Positions 1 to 7,107 of a stretch of 18,726 nt of DNA are shown here, one piece after another. The stretch is taken from the NCBI GenBank assembly GCA_964633465.1, contig CAZWGB010000024.1, positions 1 to 18,726 on the forward strand. The letters run 5' to 3'. Source of the stretch: DTSX01 sp964633465 (GTDB lineage: Bacteria; Pseudomonadota; Gammaproteobacteria; Steroidobacterales; UBA11654). The first letter of the stretch is position 1, and the number at the start of each line of letters is the position of its first letter. The translations under genes and the position numbers were made by a program. Below the pieces are notes generated by a model. It worked only from the letters and a program-made list of their open reading frames with translations. It was not told where the DNA came from and searched no databases.

Positions 1-267
1 TTTAAGATTTTTTCCTGGTTTAAAATGAGGTACGTAACGTTCATTAATATTAACTGCAATACCTGATTTCGGATTTCGACCTATTCTTGGTTTGCGGTAA
101 CGCAGTGAAAAACTTCCAAAACCTCTTAATTCTATCCTTTCTCCAGTTGAAAGTGCTTGAGTCATGCAATTAATGATTGTTTTTACAGCTAATTCTATAT
201 CACGATGTGGTAACTGATCTTGGTTTCTGGAAATTCTATCTATAATATCTTTTTTGTTAATTTTCAT
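1..267 (-). CDS. ihfB: Integration host factor beta subunit (partial, C-terminus off the left edge)
   Basis: IHF beta pairs with IHF alpha to bind and sharply bend DNA in the nucleoid, assisting recombination, replication and transcription. The 89 residues present cover nearly the whole protein (the family is about 94-100 aa); the last few residues and the stop lie outside the window. The HU/IHF fold is clear: an N-terminal helical part starting MKINKKDIIDRI, then GERIELRGFGSFS, then the DNA-contacting arm with RKPRIGRNPKSG, then the family ending VPHFKPGK. The beta subunit is preferred over alpha or HU because of the arm sequence and because the gene follows rpsA, where ihfB sits in gammaproteobacteria. 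The ATG is at 265-267, 39 bases after the rpsA stop. It is probably co-transcribed with rpsA, although a stem-loop lies between them. Confidence 0.95.
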   Translation of the reverse strand, partial: MKINKKDIIDRISRNQDQLPHRDIELAVKTIINCMTQALSTGERIELRGFGSFSLRYRKPRIGRNPKSGIAVNINERYVPHFKPGKNLK

Positions 268-292
268 GATTTTATTAGTACATTATAGTATT

Positions 293-309
293 TAAGAATG
301 CAATTCTTA
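293..309 (-). other. Small palindrome over the rpsA stop codon
   Basis: A perfect 7-bp inverted repeat (TAAGAAT / ATTCTTA) with a 3-base loop covers the rpsA stop codon (307-309) and the start of the rpsA-ihfB spacer. It has one G-C pair per stem and no T-run after it, so it is unlikely to be an intrinsic terminator. It could be a weak RNA-processing or translational-spacing element, or chance in AT-rich sequence. Confidence 0.25.
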
Positions 310-1995
310 CTCACTTTTGTCTTTTTTTGTAAATTTTGATTTTAACAAATCTCCCAGACTTGTTTTAGCGATAGACTCAGATTCATCAGCTTTATATGAT
401 TCAACAGCTTCTCTTTCTTCTGTTTCTTCTTTAGCTTTTATTGATAATTTAACAGTTCTATTCTTATTATCAAAACCAATAATTTTTGCCTCAATTTTGT
501 CACCATTCTTAATAACCGTCCTAACATCCTGAATTCTCCTTTGTGATACTTCAGAAATGTTTAATAAACCCTTTATGCTGTCATCAATTAAGACTAATGC
601 ATTGTTTTCATCTATTTCAGATGCAATTCCATTAACTGTTTTTCCTTTAGGGTTGTTATTTTTGAAAATAGTAAATGGGTCGTTTTGTAGTTGCTTAATT
701 CCTAAAGAGATTCTCTGTCTTTTTGGATCAATGGATAAAATTACAGCCTCAATCTCTGTTCCTTTTTCATAGTCACTAAGATTTATGGTGTTTTCACTAT
801 CCCAGGAAATGTCAGAAATATGAATTAGACCATCAATATTGCCCGGTAAACCAATAAACATTCCAAAGTCAGTAATTGATTTGATCGTGCCTTTGATGTT
901 TTGATTTTTAGAAAAATTTTCTGAAAAAGTTTTCCAAGGGTTTTCTAAACACTGTTTTATTCCTAGTGACACACGTCTTTTTTCGCTATCAATGTCAAGA
1001 ATCATAACTTCAACTTCATCACCTATCTTTGCGATTTTGTGGGGATTAGGATTGTTATTTGTCCAATCTATTTCAGAAACATGGACTAACCCTTCTATGC
1101 CATCTTTGATTTCAACAAAAAGACCATAATCTGTTATGTTTGATATCGCACAAGTCATCTTCTGACCAATTTCAAATTCATCAATAATTTTATCCCAAGG
1201 ATCTTGATCTAATTGTTTCAATCCTAGTGCAACTCTTTGTTTTTCTTTATCAATCGCTAAAATTTTTACTGATAATTTATCAGCTATTGCAAGTTGTATT
1301 GATGGGTGCTTTATTTTTTTCCATGAAATATCAGTAATGTGTAATAAACCATCTATGCCTCCAAGATCAATAAATGCTCCATAATCTGTTAAGTTTTTGA
1401 CTATACCATCAATAATATCGCCTTCATTCATTTGTTCTAACAGTTCAGATTTCGATTCAATTTTGTCACCTTGAATGGCTGCTTTTCTTGAAAGGACGAT
1501 ATTGTTTGCTTTTCTTTCTGCTTTTATTACTTTAAATTCAGAGTTTGCTCCCTCTAAGTATTGAGTGTCTCTAACTGGTCTAATATCAACCAATGAACCA
1601 GGCAAAAATGCACTAATTTGATCAATCAATACAGTGAAGCCACCTTTAACTCTGTTTTTGATGAAACCATTAATTATTGAGTTTTCTTCAAGAGCTTTCA
1701 TTATCTCTTTCCAAGTAGCTTCGTTTTTAGCTCTTTGTCGAGAAAGCTTTGTTCGTCCTTCTCCGTCTTCGATATCCTCTAGAAATACTTCAACAGTGTC
1801 ACCAATTTTTATTTCTATTTCCCCTTCTGGGTTCTTAAATTGGTTTATGGAAACAACTGATTCTGATTTTAAACCAGAATTTAAAATAGCATGATCAGAG
1901 GTAATGTCGATTACATCTGCTTGAACTATTTGTCCTTTTGCTAAATCTTGACTGTATTTGCTATTTTCAAATAGTGTTTCAAAATTTTCATTCAT
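307..1995 (-). CDS. rpsA: 30S ribosomal protein S1
   Basis: S1 binds mRNA on the 30S subunit and promotes initiation on leaders with weak Shine-Dalgarno sequences. At 562 aa it matches the usual gammaproteobacterial length (about 557 in E. coli). Six S1/OB repeats can be followed at roughly residues 20-88, 105-173, 192-262, 277-348, 366-436 and 452-522. The canonical central repeats carry signatures such as TDYGAFID, GIDGLLHITDISW, TDYGLFVE, GIEGLVHVSEIDW and TDFGMFIG, each ending in a form like RVSLGIKQ. The first two repeats are the degenerate ribosome-binding pair expected in S1. The C-terminal tail (TSLGDLLKSKF) also resembles family tails. It starts 8 bases after cmk and precedes ihfB, the classic cmk-rpsA-ihfB order. 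Confidence 0.98.
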   Translation of the reverse strand: MNENFETLFENSKYSQDLAKGQIVQADVIDITSDHAILNSGLKSESVVSINQFKNPEGEIEIKIGDTVEVFLEDIEDGEGRTKLSRQRAKNEATWKEIMKALEENSIINGFIKNRVKGGFTVLIDQISAFLPGSLVDIRPVRDTQYLEGANSEFKVIKAERKANNIVLSRKAAIQGDKIESKSELLEQMNEGDIIDGIVKNLTDYGAFIDLGGIDGLLHITDISWKKIKHPSIQLAIADKLSVKILAIDKEKQRVALGLKQLDQDPWDKIIDEFEIGQKMTCAISNITDYGLFVEIKDGIEGLVHVSEIDWTNNNPNPHKIAKIGDEVEVMILDIDSEKRRVSLGIKQCLENPWKTFSENFSKNQNIKGTIKSITDFGMFIGLPGNIDGLIHISDISWDSENTINLSDYEKGTEIEAVILSIDPKRQRISLGIKQLQNDPFTIFKNNNPKGKTVNGIASEIDENNALVLIDDSIKGLLNISEVSQRRIQDVRTVIKNGDKIEAKIIGFDNKNRTVKLSIKAKEETEEREAVESYKADESESIAKTSLGDLLKSKFTKKDKSE

Positions 1996-2003
1996 AATTA
2001 ATT

Positions 2004-2681
2004 CTATTTTTTAACTTCCAATAATTCCTTACAATACTTAGTTACTTGGTTCATTACTTCATCAACTGCCAATTCATCAGTGTTAATTACCACTGCACCT
2101 TTAGGTATGACCAATGGTGAATTTTCTCTTGATAGATCCCTATTGTCTCTTTGATCTAACTCATTGATCAATCGCGAGAGGCTAACATTTATACCCTTTT
2201 GTTTCAACTGCTTATGCCTACGTTCAGCTCTTATTTTTACACTTGCTTGTAAAAAATACTTATATTTTGCCTGGTTAAAAATAACGCTGCCCATATCACG
2301 TCCTTCAGCTACTAGGCCTGGCTTTTTGTAAAATAATCTTTGAGTATCTATCAGTGATTTTCTTACAGCATTGTTGGAAGCGATAATTGAGGCTCTTTTT
2401 GCACATTCTTCTGTTTGAATGTAATCAGATATGTTTTTATTGTTTAACATAACAACAAGTTCTTTGTTAATTATCTTAAAATCAATACTAAGATTACCGG
2501 TCAGCTTGACTAAGTTCTTTGTATTAGAATGTTCTATATTTTGTTGATCAGAAAGGTAGGCAATAATTCTATAAAGTGACCCACTGTTTAAATAGTTCCA
2601 TTTTAACTTTATTGCAAGTGACATAGCTAAAGTTCCTTTGCCCACTCCACTTGGTCCATCTATTGTGATTATGTTATCCAT
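2004..2681 (-). CDS. cmk: Cytidylate kinase
   Basis: This kinase phosphorylates CMP and dCMP with ATP, recycling CMP from RNA and lipid turnover. The 225 residues match the family length. The P-loop GPSGVGKGT lies at residues 9-17. The substrate-side segment is NSGSLYR, where many homologues have DSGALYR or DTGAMYR. The family motif EGRDMGSVIF follows, with an Arg-rich lid (RAERRHKQ) and the RDNRDLSRENSPL segment that completes the CMP kinase signature. It lies 2 bases after aroA and 8 bases before rpsA, so it is almost certainly translated from the same message. The AroA-Cmk-RpsA order is strongly conserved in proteobacteria and supports the call. Confidence 0.97.
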   Translation of the reverse strand: MDNIITIDGPSGVGKGTLAMSLAIKLKWNYLNSGSLYRIIAYLSDQQNIEHSNTKNLVKLTGNLSIDFKIINKELVVMLNNKNISDYIQTEECAKRASIIASNNAVRKSLIDTQRLFYKKPGLVAEGRDMGSVIFNQAKYKYFLQASVKIRAERRHKQLKQKGINVSLSRLINELDQRDNRDLSRENSPLVIPKGAVVINTDELAVDEVMNQVTKYCKELLEVKK

Positions 2682-2683
2682 AT

Positions 2684-4003
2684 TCAGTGATCAGGATTAA
2701 TGATATTCATGCCGAGTTGGTTCATTGTTTCAACAAAGTTTGGGAATGATGTATTGATATTTTCAGTGTTATTTACCAAAATATCTGACTTAGAACAAAC
2801 AGAAGCAATCAGTGCTGTCATAGCTATTCTGTGATCTCCAAATGAATCAATCTCTCCACCTGTTATATTGCCTCCAATAATAGTCAGACCATCTTTTAGT
2901 TCCTTTACTTCTATTGACAATTCAGATAATAATGCAGCCATGGCAGTTATTCTGTCTGATTCTTTGAAACGAAGTTCTGCAGCATTTCTGATTGTTGTGG
3001 TTCCATCAGCACAGGCAGCAGCTAAACAGACAAGTGGTAATTCGTCTATTGAGAGTGAAACTAAGTTATCAGGAACATTAATGCCTTGGAGTACAGAAGA
3101 TTTAACTTTGATAGAGCCTTGGATTTCAAAACTACTATTTGGATCAATGGTAGTTGTAATATTTCCTCCCATCATTTTTAAGATTTTTAAAAAACCAGTT
3201 CGTGTGGGATTTAAACCAACATCTTTGATGATAATTTGACTATTCTTCGATAACAACGTTGCCAAAATCAAGAAAGCAGCTGAAGAAAAATCTCCTGGTA
3301 TAGTAAGGGTTTCTCTACCTTTGATTTCACCATAATTCATAATAACTTCTTTATCATTATGGTTAATTGGACATCCAAAGAATTCTAACATTAGCTCAGT
3401 GTGATTTCTGGTAATCCAATCTGTGCTTAAAATAGTTTTAGAATTAGCATAAAGAGCGGCTAAAAGTATTGCGGATTTAACTTGCGCGCTTGGTGCTTTT
3501 AATTTTTGTTTACAACCAATTATTTGTTCTGATGGATCTATGTGTACAGGAGCATGCCCATCTTCCATTTTAATGCATGCTCCCATCTTTCGAAGTGGTA
3601 CAGCTACTCTTTCCATTGGTCTGGAGTTTAAAGATAAATCACCAGTTAAAGTGCTTGAGAATTCTTGTGCAGATAAAACACCCATAAATAACCTCATAGA
3701 TGTTCCAGAATTACCAAAGAAAAGTTCTTGTTTAGGCGGTATTAAACCGTGCAAACCCTTTCCACTGATTTCTAAAACCTCGTCCTTTTGTTTGCATTTT
3801 ATTCCAAGCTTAATAGCAGCACTCAAAGATTTATTTGTATCAGCTGAATCAAGAAAATTAAATATTTTAACTGTTTCAGAAGAAATCATAGATAAGACAA
3901 TTGCTCTATGTGAAATAGACTTATCGCCTGGTACTGAAATAACACCAGAAAGAGAATTTGGTTTTTTAGCAAGCAATTTTTGTTTAGTTCCTAATTTCAT
4001 CAT
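2684..4003 (-). CDS. aroA: 3-phosphoshikimate 1-carboxyvinyltransferase (EPSP synthase)
   Basis: This is the sixth shikimate-pathway enzyme, joining shikimate-3-phosphate and phosphoenolpyruvate to give EPSP. At 439 aa it is a normal free-standing enzyme. Visible motifs are VPGDKSISHRA (K28), the PEP-binding GNSGTSMRL, RPMERV, SAQVKSA, RNHTEL, NPTRTGF, DELPLVCLAA, FKESDRI and the C-terminal FGDHRIAM. The combination RNHTE, GDKS, SAQVK and NPTR fits the published class II EPSP synthase pattern rather than the class I (E. coli) type. In Pseudomonas the equivalent locus encodes a TyrA-AroA fusion; there is no TyrA part here. The first two codons are both ATG, so the start could be 4000 instead of 4003. 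No clear Shine-Dalgarno precedes either. It lies 32 bases after pheA with a perfect AT-rich hairpin between. Confidence 0.97.
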   Translation of the reverse strand: MMKLGTKQKLLAKKPNSLSGVISVPGDKSISHRAIVLSMISSETVKIFNFLDSADTNKSLSAAIKLGIKCKQKDEVLEISGKGLHGLIPPKQELFFGNSGTSMRLFMGVLSAQEFSSTLTGDLSLNSRPMERVAVPLRKMGACIKMEDGHAPVHIDPSEQIIGCKQKLKAPSAQVKSAILLAALYANSKTILSTDWITRNHTELMLEFFGCPINHNDKEVIMNYGEIKGRETLTIPGDFSSAAFLILATLLSKNSQIIIKDVGLNPTRTGFLKILKMMGGNITTTIDPNSSFEIQGSIKVKSSVLQGINVPDNLVSLSIDELPLVCLAAACADGTTTIRNAAELRFKESDRITAMAALLSELSIEVKELKDGLTIIGGNITGGEIDSFGDHRIAMTALIASVCSKSDILVNNTENINTSFPNFVETMNQLGMNIINPDH

Positions 4004-4013
4004 TGTGACAGAA

Positions 4014-4037
4014 AACCAAAAAATCAGTTTTTTGGTT
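4014..4037 (-). other. 10-bp AT-rich hairpin between pheA and aroA
   Basis: A perfect 10-bp inverted repeat (AACCAAAAAA / TTTTTTGGTT) around a 4-base loop spans the end of pheA and most of the 32-base pheA-aroA spacer. It overlaps two bases of the pheA stop codon. Only two of the ten pairs are G-C, and what follows on the minus strand (TTCTGTC) is not a good T-run, so it is a poor intrinsic terminator. It sits inside an operon and might partly attenuate or stabilise the message; function is inference. Confidence 0.35.
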
Positions 4038-4848
4038 ATTGATTTTTAGGATATGAACCAAGAAACTTTATTTCAACATCCCTATCCTTTAAAGCCTCGA
4101 TAGTATCATGAATACTTTCATCTTCTATATGTCCATCAATATCTATAAAAAAAACATAGTTCCAATTTTTTGTTTTTGAAGGTCTTGATTCAATACGCGA
4201 TAGATTTATTTCATTTTTAGCAAATGGCTCAAGAAGGCGATATAAAGAACCAGAATCGCCTGTATTTGGAGGAATTATAAGAAGTGAAGTTTTATCAAAG
4301 CCTGTCGCAGTTGAAGTAGAATTTCCAATGATCAAAAAACGTGTTGCATTATTACTATAGTCTTGAATATTTTTTTTGATTATTTCTAAGGAATAATAAT
4401 CTGCAATTATCTCTGCCCCAACACATGCATCACCAGATTCTTTTAAATTAAGTGCTCCTGATGTGTTGCTAATCACAGAGATTAATTCTGCATCTGGAAT
4501 ATTATCAGATATCCACTTTCTGCATTGTGCTAAAGATTGTGGGTGACCAAAGATTCTTTTTACTGACCTTATATTTGTTTCTTTTGATAACAAACATTGT
4601 TTAATAGTTAGTTCCATCTCTCCAGTAATTACAACTTTGGATGTTGATAATAAGTCCAAGGTATTGTTGATTGAACCTTCAACAGAGTTTTCTACTGGAA
4701 CCATCCCGTAATCTACTTCTAATTCTTCTACAGATTTGAATACATTTTCTATTGATGATTTAGGATGTTTAGTTACGTTGTTTGAAAAGTAATGTACAAC
4801 AGCAATTTCTGAAAAAGTTCCTTTGGGACCTAAATATGATACGTTCAT
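4036..4848 (-). CDS. pheA: Prephenate dehydratase, single-function, with ACT domain
   Basis: It converts prephenate to phenylpyruvate, the committed step to phenylalanine. Residues 1-180 are the dehydratase domain: YLGPKGTFSE, PVENSVEGSI and the catalytic NNATRF (T169, R170). Residues 190-270 are the ACT regulatory domain, with GSLYRLL and ESRPSK (220-223), the Phe-binding motif behind feedback inhibition. Enterobacterial and Pseudomonas PheA are about 360-390 aa because an AroQ chorismate mutase domain precedes the dehydratase. Here the ATG falls directly at the start of the dehydratase and serA ends 10 bases upstream, so that domain is absent, not missed. Chorismate mutase must come from another gene, if the pathway is complete. 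It lies between serA and aroA in the same operon. Confidence 0.96.
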   Translation of the reverse strand: MNVSYLGPKGTFSEIAVVHYFSNNVTKHPKSSIENVFKSVEELEVDYGMVPVENSVEGSINNTLDLLSTSKVVITGEMELTIKQCLLSKETNIRSVKRIFGHPQSLAQCRKWISDNIPDAELISVISNTSGALNLKESGDACVGAEIIADYYSLEIIKKNIQDYSNNATRFLIIGNSTSTATGFDKTSLLIIPPNTGDSGSLYRLLEPFAKNEINLSRIESRPSKTKNWNYVFFIDIDGHIEDESIHDTIEALKDRDVEIKFLGSYPKNQ

Positions 4849-4858
4849 CGGTTATTTT

Positions 4859-6022
4859 TTAATTAAGGCTCTTGATAGAAATTACACCATCTATCTGTGA
4901 AATTTTTGTTATTACCTCTGGTGTTACAAGTTTATCAATATCTATTAATGTGTAACCTATCTCTTTAAAATTTTTATGCGAAAGATCATTGATATTGATA
5001 CCTGCTTCTCCTAAACAAGTAGTAAATTGACCTACCATGTTTGGTTGATTTTGGTTTGTTACGGACAAACGAGAACCTGATGATCTATCAAGATGAACCT
5101 CAGGAAAATTAACAGAGTTATAAATATTTCCATTCTCTAGGAATGATCTTATACTTCTGGAAACCATTTGAGCGCACTTGGTTTCTGCCTCTTTCGTTGA
5201 TGCACCAAGATGTGGTAGGAGAAGAACATTGGGCCTTCCTACTAAAGATTTATCAGGAAAATCAGTAACATAGGCTTTAATTCTATTTTCTTCAAGAGAC
5301 AATTTTATTGCATTTTCATTTACAATTTCTGCCCTGGATAAATTAATCAGGGTAGCACTATCTTTAACAATAGATAATTCATCACTTCCAATAAAATTTT
5401 TAGTTTCTTTAGTTGATGGTATGTGTATTGTTATAACATCAGCTTTCTTTAATAAATTACTTAAATTATCAGAGCTTTCAATACCTGGTTGAAGCTCCCA
5501 AGCATTATCTACAGTCATCATTGGATCAAAGCCAATAACATTCATTCCTAAATTAAGACAGGCATTTGCTACTTTTACTCCAATTGCACCAAGTCCAATG
5601 ACACCAATAGTTTTTCCAGGTAACTCATATCCAACATATTTGTCCTTACCATGTTCAATGCGTTGTTTAAAATCTTCAGGATTATCTTGTTGTTCAATAA
5701 ACCCTATAGCTTGATGAATGTTCCTAGCACAGATTAAGATAGCTGCTATAACCAGTTCTTTAACTGCATTTGAATTAGCGCCTGGAGCGTTGAATACAGG
5801 TATCGCCAAATCTGACAATTTTTTAATGGGGATATTGTTAACACCTGATCCTGCACGGCCTACTGCTTTAAGTGAAGAAGGGATTGCCATAGAATGCATA
5901 TCGAATGATCTTAATAAAATTGCATCAGGATCTGATATGTCACTACCCACAATGTAATTGTCAGAAGGAAAAGAATTGATTCCATCTGCTGCTATTTTAT
6001 CCAGTTTCAATACTTTATACAT
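4859..6022 (-). CDS. serA: D-3-phosphoglycerate dehydrogenase
   Basis: This NAD-dependent enzyme oxidises 3-phosphoglycerate to 3-phosphohydroxypyruvate, the first step of serine synthesis. Its 387 residues are close to the shorter SerA type, with one C-terminal ACT domain. An N-terminal substrate-binding part has VGRAGSGVNNI (about 54-64). The Rossmann fold carries GLGAIG (143-148). Catalytic residues include R230 in NLSRAEIVNE and H271 in PHLGAST. The ACT domain from about residue 318 (VGQFTTCLGEAGINI) probably binds serine for feedback control. It is 3 bases from serC, which encodes the next enzyme of the pathway, and 10 bases before pheA. In Pseudomonas serA is not in this gyrA-to-rpsA cluster, so its place here is a local rearrangement that pairs two consecutive serine-pathway steps. 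Confidence 0.95.
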   Translation of the reverse strand: MYKVLKLDKIAADGINSFPSDNYIVGSDISDPDAILLRSFDMHSMAIPSSLKAVGRAGSGVNNIPIKKLSDLAIPVFNAPGANSNAVKELVIAAILICARNIHQAIGFIEQQDNPEDFKQRIEHGKDKYVGYELPGKTIGVIGLGAIGVKVANACLNLGMNVIGFDPMMTVDNAWELQPGIESSDNLSNLLKKADVITIHIPSTKETKNFIGSDELSIVKDSATLINLSRAEIVNENAIKLSLEENRIKAYVTDFPDKSLVGRPNVLLLPHLGASTKEAETKCAQMVSRSIRSFLENGNIYNSVNFPEVHLDRSSGSRLSVTNQNQPNMVGQFTTCLGEAGININDLSHKNFKEIGYTLIDIDKLVTPEVITKISQIDGVISIKSLN

Positions 6023-6025
6023 TAG

Positions 6026-7102
6026 TTACGAATTGTTATTTTCAAAATCTTCCATAAAAGCAATTAGCTCAGTAATGGCTTCAATCGGCATGGCATTGTA
6101 CACACTTGCTCTTATTCCTCCAACTGTTCTATGTCCTTTAAGATTTTTAAATCCAGCGTCCGAAGACATTTTTAAAAATTTCTTCTCCAAGGCATCTTGA
6201 ATCATGGTAAAAGGGATATTCACCCATGATCTAAATTTAGGATTTACATGGTTTTGATACATTGTCGAATTATCAATGTAGCTGTAGATAAGTGAAGCTT
6301 TCTTTTCATTTAATTTTGACATTGCGTCAAGACCACCCTGTTCAATGATCCATTCAAATACCAACCCAGCAACATACCAAGAAAATACAGGAGATGTATT
6401 GAGCATAGATTTATCATTATGGTGTGAAGCAAATCTCATCAGTGGTGGTAGGTCTTTTGCTTTACCTTTGATTAAATCTTTTTTAACAATCACGATGGTG
6501 AGACCTGCAATTCCTAGATTCTTCTGAGCTCCAGCAAAAATGAGACCATACTTTTTTATATCTATGGGCCTGGTACAAAGTGTCGAAGACATATCTGAAA
6601 CAATAGGAGTATTAACACTGGGAATTTGATGAATTTCCAGACCATGAATGGTTTCGTTAGCGCAATAATAAAAGTACTCAGCATCTTTTGAGTGTTGCCA
6701 GTTTTTTGTGTCAGAAACATCTTTAAAATTACTATCAGAAGAATCTGCAACTATATTTACTTTAGAATGATACGCAGCGTAATCAGCTGCTTTTTTCGAC
6801 CAAGCTCCTGTTATTAAATAATCAACAGTTCCTTGGTTAGCTAGATTCATAGGCACCATGCTAAATTGCTGTGTTGCTCCTCCTTGAAGAAAAAGTACTA
6901 CATAGCTCTCATCAATTTGAAGAAGAGATCTTAAATTTTTTTCTGACTGAAAAGCAAAGTCTTTAAATGCCGAGCTTCTATGGCTGATTTCCATAATAGA
7001 CATCCCGTCTGTGAAGTTACCCAAACGGTCTGCTATTTTATCAATAACTATTTTTGGTAATGTGGCAGGTCCTGCACCAAAATTGTAAATATTTGTTGGC
7101 AT
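6026..7102 (-). CDS. serC: Phosphoserine aminotransferase
   Basis: This PLP enzyme transaminates 3-phosphohydroxypyruvate with glutamate to give phosphoserine. It can also act in pyridoxal phosphate synthesis, as in E. coli. Its 358 residues match the family (about 360). Motifs in order: NFGAGPATLP at the N-terminus, EISHRS (38-43), FLQGGATQQF (71-80), NETIHGLEI (149-157), SDMSS (169-173), and the PLP lysine K194 in AGAQKNLG. The C-terminal GHRTVGGIRASVYNAMP carries conserved substrate-binding arginines. It starts 5 bases after the gyrA stop and ends 3 bases before serA, so the three are probably co-transcribed. The gyrA-serC pair is conserved in gammaproteobacteria. Confidence 0.97.
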   Translation of the reverse strand: MPTNIYNFGAGPATLPKIVIDKIADRLGNFTDGMSIMEISHRSSAFKDFAFQSEKNLRSLLQIDESYVVLFLQGGATQQFSMVPMNLANQGTVDYLITGAWSKKAADYAAYHSKVNIVADSSDSNFKDVSDTKNWQHSKDAEYFYYCANETIHGLEIHQIPSVNTPIVSDMSSTLCTRPIDIKKYGLIFAGAQKNLGIAGLTIVIVKKDLIKGKAKDLPPLMRFASHHNDKSMLNTSPVFSWYVAGLVFEWIIEQGGLDAMSKLNEKKASLIYSYIDNSTMYQNHVNPKFRSWVNIPFTMIQDALEKKFLKMSSDAGFKNLKGHRTVGGIRASVYNAMPIEAITELIAFMEDFENNNS

Positions 7103-7107
7103 GATGT

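Noticed and set aside
3540..4049. Plus-strand open frame of 169 codons opposite aroA and the end of pheA
   Set aside because: It runs antisense to strongly conserved AroA motifs, gives no recognisable protein, and AroA itself is certain.
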